Source: an uncultured Verrucomicrobiota bacterium (GTDB lineage Bacteria; Verrucomicrobiota; Kiritimatiellia; RFP12; UBA1067). From it: a stretch of 5,604 bases of DNA. The position numbers and the translations under genes are program-made. The notes below the pieces were generated by a model. The model saw only the letters and a list, made by a program, of their open reading frames with translations, searched no databases and had not been told where the DNA came from. The first letter of the stretch is position 1; each line of letters begins with the position of its first letter. Shown here one piece after another: positions 1 to 5,116 of the stretch. Location of the stretch: positions 1 through 5,604 of the forward strand of contig CALCDB010000122.1 of NCBI GenBank assembly GCA_937901395.1, written 5' to 3'.

Positions 1-578
1 TTCCGATGGTGCGCAACAAGGGCAGGGGGAGCGGCTTATTGCGAGATGCCAAGACCTTCGAGAAGATGTTGGCGGTTGGCTGCGAGATAATGGGAGAAGG
101 GAAGTTCTCGATCAAGGCGCGCTTGGGCGTGGAGCGCAACGATGAGCTGTTGGCGCTAATGCCGATTATCAATCGTTTCCCATTGCGCATGCTGACTGTA
201 CACGCCCGTAATGCGCGGCAGATGTACGCCGGCGAGTGCGATTGGCGGGCGTATGAAAAAATAAAAGCGGTAGCGACGGTGCCGATATTGGCCAATGGGG
301 ATCTTAATTGGCGCGATCACGAGGGGATGGTCGGGCGCTCATTCATTCGAGATTTGGCGCTTCGCGATGATATCGTGGAATTGTTGCGTGAATATATCGC
401 CGCTTCGCGCGAGGAGCTTTTCGGCGATAGGCCGATATTGGGCAGAATGAAGGAGCTGATCGCGTATTGGCGAGGGGCGCCGGTATGGGGGCGCGAGTGG
501 AAGGTGATTAAGCTTTGCCGCTCCGTGCAGGAATTGGAATCATGTTTTCCGCATTCTTATTGCCTTAGGGCGAGATAA
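1..578 (+). CDS. dus: tRNA-dihydrouridine synthase, 5'-truncated by window edge
   Basis: An FMN-dependent Dus enzyme reduces specific uridines in tRNA to dihydrouridine. The reading frame is already open at base 3, and the ATG at 6 is internal: the first residues (P-M-V-R-N-K-G-R-G-S-G-LL) match the stretch just after the family's GCPxPKV motif, so the catalytic Cys should lie a few codons before the window. Numbering from that Met, visible family features are the KAR strand with FMN-contacting Lys38, the HxRxxxQxY motif (VHARNARQMY, 65-74), the NGD motif (97-99), the GR of the FMN phosphate site (110-111) and the C-terminal helical tRNA-binding part (GRMKELIAYW, about 146-155). The segment from NGD to GR is about 11 residues shorter than in E. 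coli DusB (from memory), which is unusual. The Dus subtype cannot be set from this fragment. It ends 19 nt before ugd. Confidence 0.9.
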   Translation, partial: PMVRNKGRGSGLLRDAKTFEKMLAVGCEIMGEGKFSIKARLGVERNDELLALMPIINRFPLRMLTVHARNARQMYAGECDWRAYEKIKAVATVPILANGDLNWRDHEGMVGRSFIRDLALRDDIVELLREYIAASREELFGDRPILGRMKELIAYWRGAPVWGREWKVIKLCRSVQELESCFPHSYCLRAR

Positions 579-589
579 TTTGGTAAAAT
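560..589 (+). promoter_or_regulatory. Candidate sigma70-like promoter before ugd
   Basis: TTGCCT (560-565) lies 18 nt before TAAAAT (584-589), which is preceded by TGG, the form of an extended -10. The -10 ends only 8 nt before the ATG at 598, so a transcript from here would have almost no leader. The element sits across the end of dus. It is sequence resemblance only, and read-through from dus could equally drive ugd. Confidence 0.3.
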
Positions 590-597
590 ACGCGAGT

Positions 598-1950
598 ATG
601 AATAAGAATATCGTGTGCATTGGCGCCGGATATATCGGCGGACCGACCATGGCGGTGATTGCGGCGAACAATCCCGATCGCAAGGTAATCGTGGTCGACA
701 TCAACAAGAAGCGCATCGCTGCGTGGAATTCGAAGGATTATGCATTGCCGATTTACGAGCCAGGGTTAGTCGAGGTCGTAAGGAAGGTAAGGGGAAAGAA
801 TCTCTTTTTCTCGACGGATATAAAGAGCGCAGTCAAGGAATGCGATATTATTTTCGTTGGGGTGAACACGCCGACTAAGATGTTCGGTCGCGGAGCGGGG
901 CGTGCGAGCGATCTGCAATATTGGGAGGCGACGGCGCGCGAGATCAAGGAATATGCGAATGGAGATAAGATCGTAGTCGAAAAATCCACATTGCCGGTAC
1001 GGACGGCCGCAGCGATGGAGGCGATTCTCAATGATCATGCGAAGCATACCTTCACGGTGCTATCGAATCCGGAATTTCTTGCGGAAGGTTCGGCGATCAA
1101 TGACTTGCTGAAGCCAGATCGGGTATTGATTGGCGGCCCGCAGACTCGCGAGGGGAAAGCGGCGATTGCGGAGATCGTCGATATCTATGCGGCATGGGTG
1201 GCGAGGAAGAAGATTCTCACGACCAATGTGTGGTCGGCGGAGTTGACCAAGCTGGCGGCGAATGCATTCTTGGCGCAGCGAGTGAGTTCGATAAACGCGA
1301 TTGCCGGGCTTTGCGAGGCGACGGGGGCGGATGTGGACGAAGTAGCGCGGGTAATTGGCGCGGATAATCGCATTGGGCCGAAATTCCTGAAGGCGGGGCC
1401 GGGCTTTGGCGGAAGTTGTTTCAAGAAGGATGTGCTTAATCTCGTGTATCTTTGCGAATCGTTCGGGCTGCATACGGCGGCGGAATATTGGTCGCAAGTG
1501 ATCAAGATGAACGAGCATCAACAAGAGCGAATCGTAAGCCGTCTTTTCAAGGCGATGTTCAATACGCTCGCGAATAAGAAGATAGCGATGTTTGGCTTTG
1601 CGTTCAAGGCGAACACTGGCGATACGCGCGAGACACCGGCGGGCATGGTAGCGCGGTTATTGAGCGAGGAGCATGTGCGCTTGGTAATCACCGATCCCAA
1701 GGCGTTGAGCAACGCGAAACTCGATCTTGCGGATTTGGAAGGCGTTGAATACAGCGAATCAGTATACAATGCGGCCAAAGGGGCAGACGCGATTCTTCTA
1801 ATGACGGATTGGGCGGAGTATCCCAATTTGGATTGGAAGAGGATATATGCATCAATGCGCAAGCCGGCGCTTGTATACGATACGCGCAATTGCTTGGATG
1901 CAGGGCAGTTGCGTAAAATTGGTTTTAGCGTGCTTAACATCGGGAAGTGA
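598..1950 (+). CDS. ugd: UDP-glucose 6-dehydrogenase, eukaryote-like class
   Basis: This enzyme oxidises UDP-glucose to UDP-glucuronate with two NAD+, supplying precursor for acidic capsule, exopolysaccharide or LPS sugars. The product is 450 aa from ATG 598; a TTG at 580 in the same frame would add six residues but gives no better family match. Features: NAD-binding GAGYIGGP (9-16), VNTPT (89-93), EKST (128-131), NPEFLAEG (157-164), the central-domain Lys218 in LTKLAANAF, RIGPKFL (258-264), the catalytic Cys274 in GFGGSCFKKD, and GFAFKANTGDTRE (333-345) in the C-terminal UDP-binding domain. The text follows the animal and plant UGDH sequence much more closely than the usual bacterial Ugd/TuaD type, including WNS, LPIYEPGL, RGKNLFFSTD, LTTNxWSAEL and LAQRxSSxNA. 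It is shorter than the human protein (494 aa), lacking the C-terminal tail and an insertion in the last domain. It starts 19 nt after dus and ends 2 nt before cdsA. Confidence 0.96.
   Translation: MNKNIVCIGAGYIGGPTMAVIAANNPDRKVIVVDINKKRIAAWNSKDYALPIYEPGLVEVVRKVRGKNLFFSTDIKSAVKECDIIFVGVNTPTKMFGRGAGRASDLQYWEATAREIKEYANGDKIVVEKSTLPVRTAAAMEAILNDHAKHTFTVLSNPEFLAEGSAINDLLKPDRVLIGGPQTREGKAAIAEIVDIYAAWVARKKILTTNVWSAELTKLAANAFLAQRVSSINAIAGLCEATGADVDEVARVIGADNRIGPKFLKAGPGFGGSCFKKDVLNLVYLCESFGLHTAAEYWSQVIKMNEHQQERIVSRLFKAMFNTLANKKIAMFGFAFKANTGDTRETPAGMVARLLSEEHVRLVITDPKALSNAKLDLADLEGVEYSESVYNAAKGADAILLMTDWAEYPNLDWKRIYASMRKPALVYDTRNCLDAGQLRKIGFSVLNIGK
1942..1947 (+). promoter_or_regulatory. Probable ribosome binding site for cdsA
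   Basis: GGGAAG at the very end of ugd lies 5 nt before the ATG at 1953. It favours that ATG over the in-frame GTG at 1947, which overlaps the ugd stop codon and would place this purine run directly against the start. Confidence 0.4.
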
Positions 1951-1952
1951 AT

Positions 1953-2612
1953 ATGAGCCCAATACTTAAACGCATCATCGCAGCTCTCACTACCGCCGCC
2001 TTGATCGTGGTGGCGATTATTTATGCGCCAGTAAGTTGGTTCTTGCCGATTATTTCCATACTGGCAGCATTGGCGACGCTTGAATACCTATCACTACTGA
2101 ATCGCAAATTACCGCTCATTTCGTTAAAGGCGATCATCCCCAGCATCATCGGTTTCGTGATAATTTGCGGCGGGTTGGGGTCGCTATATGCGATTGCTCG
2201 TGGTTATGACAAGGTAATGATGCTTTACATCATCGCCATCGTCAAGATTAGCGATATGGGCGGTTTCGCGCTTGGCGTTTCGACGGCGAAGTCGATGAAG
2301 GGCGGCAATCACAAGCTATGCCCAACGATCAGCCCGAATAAGAGTTGGGAGGGATTGTTTGGGTCGGTCGTGGCTTCGATTGCGCTTTCATGCGCGTTCA
2401 TACCGATTACGCATTTCCCGATCGTGAAGGCGATTGTCTTTGGGCTAATCGCGGCCTTGGTAGGCACGTTCGGAGATTTGGTGGAAAGCCGATTCAAACG
2501 CTGGATAGGCGTAAAGGATTCTTCCACCTTCATGCCAGCGGGCATGGGGGGCTTTCTGGATATGTTTGATTCACTTCTAATTGCACCAATAGTGCTATAC
2601 TTCCTGATATGA
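1953..2612 (+). CDS. cdsA: Phosphatidate cytidylyltransferase (CDP-diacylglycerol synthase), short form
   Basis: The family converts CTP and phosphatidate to CDP-diacylglycerol, the precursor of bacterial phospholipids, in the inner membrane. The product is 219 aa, shorter than E. coli CdsA (about 285). Hydrophobic segments lie near residues 8-26, 29-48, 58-80, 87-108, 136-152, 156-175 and 206-219. Family motifs are clear: VKISDMGGF (97-105), HKLCPTISPNKSWEGLFG (120-137) and the C-terminal signature SRFKRWIGVKD (179-189) followed by MPAGMGGFLDMFDSLL (194-209). The signature deviates from the classic PGHGGxxDRxD: there is one extra residue, His is replaced by Met198 and Arg by Met204, while both Asp (203, 206) remain. 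I associate this form with PVC-type bacteria. The usual uppS, dxr and rseP neighbours are absent. It overlaps the next gene by 4 nt (ATGA), so translation is probably coupled. Action on a different polyprenol or lipid substrate cannot be excluded. Confidence 0.88.
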   Translation: MSPILKRIIAALTTAALIVVAIIYAPVSWFLPIISILAALATLEYLSLLNRKLPLISLKAIIPSIIGFVIICGGLGSLYAIARGYDKVMMLYIIAIVKISDMGGFALGVSTAKSMKGGNHKLCPTISPNKSWEGLFGSVVASIALSCAFIPITHFPIVKAIVFGLIAALVGTFGDLVESRFKRWIGVKDSSTFMPAGMGGFLDMFDSLLIAPIVLYFLI

Positions 2613-3016
2613 CAAAGTTGTTGCCGCTCATTGCCGTCGTTTTGCTTTCGGGGTGCGCCTCGAATTTGCATTTTCTTGATGTAAAGCTTTCGGAGAATCC
2701 GAACCAGATAATAAGGGTGGAGCCATTTGACCGATACGTCTTCGAGTTGGAGGAGAACGTCACTACGGGGTATATGTGGGATTATACATGCGACGATCCT
2801 GACGTCGAAGTTCATATCGAGCATATTCCGGCGAACAGCGAAGACGGTATGGTTGGCTGCCCGGGAAAGGCCAAAGTGTTCTTCCTGGTTCATCGTGGCT
2901 ATGATGGCCCGACTACATTGGAATTCTTCTACAAGCGTCGATGGGAGAAGGCGCCAATCAAGAGTTTTCACATCACATTATTCCGCAGAACCGGCGATAG
3001 CGCTTGTTGGAAGTAG
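2609..3016 (+). CDS. Chagasin-like (MEROPS I42) cysteine-protease inhibitor lipoprotein
   Basis: The 135-aa product begins with a type II signal peptide: Lys3, a hydrophobic run to about residue 13, then the lipobox LSGC with lipidated Cys16. Ala at +2 suggests outer-membrane sorting in a Gram-negative cell. The mature part (about 120 aa, the usual chagasin size) carries the three inhibitory loops of the I42 family: NVTTGYMW (50-57; NPTTGYxW in the family, so Pro is Val here), VGCPGKAKVFF (82-92; the glycine-rich loop) and YKRRWEK (108-114; the RPW loop). Chagasins block papain-family cysteine peptidases by inserting these loops into the active site. Cys61 and Cys84 could form a disulfide. 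The start codon overlaps the cdsA stop (ATGA) without a good Shine-Dalgarno, implying coupling to cdsA. The target protease is not in this window. The inhibitor activity is inferred from loop motifs only. Confidence 0.78.
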   Translation: MTKLLPLIAVVLLSGCASNLHFLDVKLSENPNQIIRVEPFDRYVFELEENVTTGYMWDYTCDDPDVEVHIEHIPANSEDGMVGCPGKAKVFFLVHRGYDGPTTLEFFYKRRWEKAPIKSFHITLFRRTGDSACWK

Positions 3017-3031
3017 GCGTGGCAACGAATT

Positions 3032-3853
3032 ATGATAATTGATTTTCATTCACACGACTTTCCCGATGCGATTGCGATTCGGGCGATGGCGGGGATGACG
3101 AGCAGGACGGATGGTCATCTCTGGCCAGTCGGGGATGGCACGCTCACCAATCATCTGGACTATTTGGATTTATATGGCATTGATCGCGCCGTAGTATCGC
3201 CGATTGCCACGAAGCCAAATATGTTCGAGGGGATATTGCATAACGCATTGCGCATTCGCGATGGAGAATTCGGCGAGCGGGCGCAACGAAAGTTAATACC
3301 ATTCGCCTCCGTGCATCCGCTGGATCCCAATGTGAACGAGCATCTACAGCGTATTGCGGATTCTGGAATCAAGGGAGTGAAGTTCCATTGCTACTATCAG
3401 GACTTCTCGTTGGCGGATAAGGAATGCTGGCCGGTATTCGAGAAAGTGGCCGATTTGGGCTTAGTTACGCTATGTCATTGCGGGGACGATATCAGTTGGC
3501 CGGGATTCCATGGATTATGCGGGCCAAGAGAGATCGCCTTGTTAATGCGCCATGTTCCGAATTTGAAATTAGTGGCGGCGCACCTTGGCGGACTGGACGG
3601 ATATGCGGCGCATGCCATTGATCCGCTTTTGGATACGGGGTGCTACATCGACACATCGATGTTGCATCGTCATTGGTTCTATGATGAGCAAATGAGAGTA
3701 TTGCGCTCGTGGCCGAGAGAGCGCATCCTTTTCGGGACGGACTTTCCGTGGGTGCATTATCCCGAAGCGATAGCGTGGGTGAAGTCGGTTCGCGATCGTC
3801 AGGATTGGGAACAAGTGTTTTGGCGCAATGCTGCGCGGCTATTGGGATTGTGA
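3032..3853 (+). CDS. Amidohydrolase-2 family metal-dependent hydrolase or decarboxylase (TIM barrel)
   Basis: The 273-aa product is a complete single-domain TIM-barrel enzyme of the ACMSD-like amidohydrolase family (PF04909), whose members hydrolyse or decarboxylate small carbonyl compounds with one divalent metal. The expected ligands are in place: DFHSH at the N-terminus (His6, His8), His149 in LCHCGDD, His184 in the AAHLGG motif and the catalytic Asp237 in RILFGTDFPW. GVKFH (115-119) is the usual mid-barrel strand, and the end (FWRNAARLLGL) matches the family's closing N-A-x-R-L-[LF] helix. There is no signal peptide, so it is probably cytoplasmic. It starts 15 nt after the lipoprotein gene with only a weak ribosome site and ends 4 nt before rnhB, so it is probably co-transcribed. 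The substrate is unknown, and nothing in the neighbours points to one. Confidence 0.85.
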   Translation: MIIDFHSHDFPDAIAIRAMAGMTSRTDGHLWPVGDGTLTNHLDYLDLYGIDRAVVSPIATKPNMFEGILHNALRIRDGEFGERAQRKLIPFASVHPLDPNVNEHLQRIADSGIKGVKFHCYYQDFSLADKECWPVFEKVADLGLVTLCHCGDDISWPGFHGLCGPREIALLMRHVPNLKLVAAHLGGLDGYAAHAIDPLLDTGCYIDTSMLHRHWFYDEQMRVLRSWPRERILFGTDFPWVHYPEAIAWVKSVRDRQDWEQVFWRNAARLLGL

Positions 3854-3857
3854 CGAG

Positions 3858-4490
3858 ATGGTTACGCTTGATTACGAGCGGCAAGTCGGCGATCCGGTAA
3901 TGGGAATTGACGAGGCGGGGCGGGGACCGTTGGTCGGCGGGGTATACGCAGCGGCGGTTTCGGTTCCAATAGCGATTGCCGAACAATTGATCGGCGGGGA
4001 GTGGAGCGCCATCAATGATTCAAAGCAGCTTTCGCCGAAAAAGCGCGAGCGATTCGCCGAGGTGATAAAGGCGACCAAGGGTTGCAAGTGGGCGATAGCA
4101 AGCGCATCTTCGGCTGAGATAGACGAGCTCAACATTCTCAACGCCACGCATTTGGCGATGCTACGCGCCGCCGAGAAAGTAGGCCTCGAAGGGTGTAATA
4201 TCTTAGTCGACGGATTGCCGGTAAAGACATTGCCAAGCGCGAAGAATATAATCAAAGGCGATGCGAAGTCGCTATTGATCGCAGCGGCTTCGATTCTTGC
4301 GAAGACCGCGCGAGACGCGGATTGTCTACGCTTGGAAGCGGCCTACCCCGGCTATGGGTTCGCGAAGCACAAGGGATATCCAACCAAGGCGCATCTGGAA
4401 GCGCTTAGGCGATTAGGTCCATGCCCCGAACATCGGCGTAGCTTTAGGCCTGTGCGAGAAATGGATTCGACTTCTTTTCTACCCCTATAG
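3858..4490 (+). CDS. rnhB: Ribonuclease HII
   Basis: RNase HII cuts RNA in RNA:DNA hybrids and removes single ribonucleotides misincorporated in DNA. The product is 210 aa, typical for the family. ATG 3858 is preferred: the in-frame ATG at 3828 would overlap the preceding gene by 26 nt and add ten unconserved residues. The acidic catalytic set is present: Asp18 and Glu19 in GIDEAGRGPLVG, Asp118 in ILVDG and Asp135 in IKGDAKS. Arg22 and Gly23 complete the GRG motif that reads the ribonucleotide junction. Further hallmarks are DSKQLSPKKRE (54-64), AAASILAKTARD (142-153), YGFAKHKGYPTKAH (166-179) and HRRSFRPV near the C-terminus. The last residues after that motif are encoded in DNA shared with the convergent hydrolase gene. 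It is the last gene of the plus-strand run. Confidence 0.96.
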   Translation: MVTLDYERQVGDPVMGIDEAGRGPLVGGVYAAAVSVPIAIAEQLIGGEWSAINDSKQLSPKKRERFAEVIKATKGCKWAIASASSAEIDELNILNATHLAMLRAAEKVGLEGCNILVDGLPVKTLPSAKNIIKGDAKSLLIAAASILAKTARDADCLRLEAAYPGYGFAKHKGYPTKAHLEALRRLGPCPEHRRSFRPVREMDSTSFLPL

Positions 4491-5040
4491 TCGTAAAGGG
4501 TCCATGCCCGGGGATGACGATCGTCTCATCGGGCAGCCTAACGAGCTTGGCGAGAGAATTCATCAGGGTCTTCGCATCGCCGCCGGGCAGATCGGTGCGG
4601 CCGATTGAGCCGGCGAAGAGCGTATCGCCAGAAAGCAACATTCCATTCAAGAGGTAACACACACCGCCAGGCGTGTGACCAGGCGTCTCGATGACTTCGG
4701 CGATGGGGTTGGTCTTCGCCTCGCGAAGATTATTGGGCAATGCAATCGCGGGATAATCTGGCGGCATCTGATTCAGCGGATGTATGATCAGCGGCAATTC
4801 GGCTGAGTGCATATAGACCGGCAATTGCGGAAAGGCCTTTTGCAAGGCGGGGATGGCGCCGATATGGTCAAAGTGGGCGTGGGTGAGCAGTATCGCCTCC
4901 GGGGTGAGACGGCGCTCCTTGAGCGAGGCGAGGATGCGGTCGCACTCGCTTCCGGGGTCGATAATCCACGCTTTGCCATCTTCAAAGAGGATGGATGAGT
5001 TTACATCAAAGGTTCCGACCTGAAGGGTATATCTTTCCAT
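4444..5040 (-). CDS. Metallo-beta-lactamase-fold hydrolase, glyoxalase II/YcbL-like
   Basis: The 198-aa product is a single MBL domain that binds two metals (usually zinc or iron). Ligands: THAHFDH (53-59, HxHxDH), His122 in TPGHTPGG, Asp139 in SGDTLFAGSIGRTD and His179 in IPGHGP. The ending TTIGxEKKSNPFL is characteristic of the YcbL-type subfamily. These proteins resemble the catalytic domain of hydroxyacylglutathione hydrolase (glyoxalase II), which hydrolyses S-lactoylglutathione and related thioesters, but lack its C-terminal substrate-binding domain, so the true substrate is open. ATG 5040 is chosen because the family match begins at MERY; an in-frame TTG at 5073 would add eleven unsupported residues. 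No clear Shine-Dalgarno precedes it. The gene is divergent from nagA and runs into the 3' end of rnhB, overlapping it by 47 bp. Confidence 0.92.
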   Translation of the reverse strand: MERYTLQVGTFDVNSSILFEDGKAWIIDPGSECDRILASLKERRLTPEAILLTHAHFDHIGAIPALQKAFPQLPVYMHSAELPLIIHPLNQMPPDYPAIALPNNLREAKTNPIAEVIETPGHTPGGVCYLLNGMLLSGDTLFAGSIGRTDLPGGDAKTLMNSLAKLVRLPDETIVIPGHGPFTTIGVEKKSNPFLAQA

Positions 5041-5051
5041 AAGTGAAAACA

Positions 5052-5057
5052 AGTATA
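5052..5057 (-). promoter_or_regulatory. Candidate -10 element for the MBL hydrolase gene
   Basis: Read on the minus strand, TATACT lies 11 nt before the ATG at 5040. No convincing -35 is found at 16-18 nt. If used, transcription would begin about 5 nt before the start codon, giving a nearly leaderless message, consistent with the lack of a ribosome site. Confidence 0.3.
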
Positions 5058-5073
5058 GCAAATTTACCCGCAA

Positions 5074-5091
5074 ATGTGGTATAATTCACAT
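5074..5091 (+). promoter_or_regulatory. Palindrome over the nagA -10, possible operator
   Basis: ATGTG (5074-5078) and CACAT (5087-5091) are perfect inverted arms 8 nt apart that enclose the nagA -10. A repressor bound here would block RNA polymerase. The core TGGTATAATTCA partly resembles the TGGTCTAGACCA core of DasR/NagR-type GntR regulator sites, which often control nag genes. Part of that likeness comes from the -10 itself, so this is suggestive only. Confidence 0.3.
5075..5085 (+). promoter_or_regulatory. Extended -10 promoter of nagA
   Basis: A perfect TATAAT (5080-5085) is preceded by TGG (5077-5079), the extended -10 motif, which can work without a good -35; none is seen at normal spacing. 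The predicted start near 5092 leaves a leader of about 25 nt that contains a strong Shine-Dalgarno. It lies in the gap between divergent genes. Confidence 0.65.
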
Positions 5092-5101
5092 AGTTTGAAA
5101 C

Positions 5102-5107
5102 AAGGAG
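5102..5107 (+). promoter_or_regulatory. Strong ribosome binding site of nagA
   Basis: AAGGAG lies 9 nt before the ATG at 5117 and fixes that start codon. It is the only strong Shine-Dalgarno in the window; the other starts rely on weak sites or on coupling to the gene before. Confidence 0.85.
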
Positions 5108-5116
5108 ACATATACA

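Noticed and set aside
6..8. ATG at 6 as a true start of dus
   Set aside because: The frame is open upstream and the bases before it fit the family sequence between the catalytic Cys-Pro and this Met, so the gene continues to the left.
580..597. Earlier TTG start for ugd
   Set aside because: It adds six residues with no benefit, while the ATG at 598 gives the normal N-terminus just before the NAD-binding strand.
1060..1524. Minus-strand open frame of 154 codons inside ugd
   Set aside because: Arg- and His-rich composition typical of antisense reading of a GC-biased gene; no motif or start context.
2309..2971. Minus-strand open frame of 220 codons antisense to cdsA and the lipoprotein gene
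   Set aside because: The protein matches no family I know, and both sense genes have strong motifs; it is a shadow of their codon bias.
3492..3986. Minus-strand open frame of 164 codons across the amidohydrolase and rnhB junction
   Set aside because: It would overlap two well-supported genes completely, with no ribosome site or family motif.
4478..4502. Possible bidirectional terminator between rnhB and the MBL gene
   Set aside because: The best pairing (ACCC with GGGT around the rnhB stop) is only 4 bp with a 13-nt loop and no T tract.
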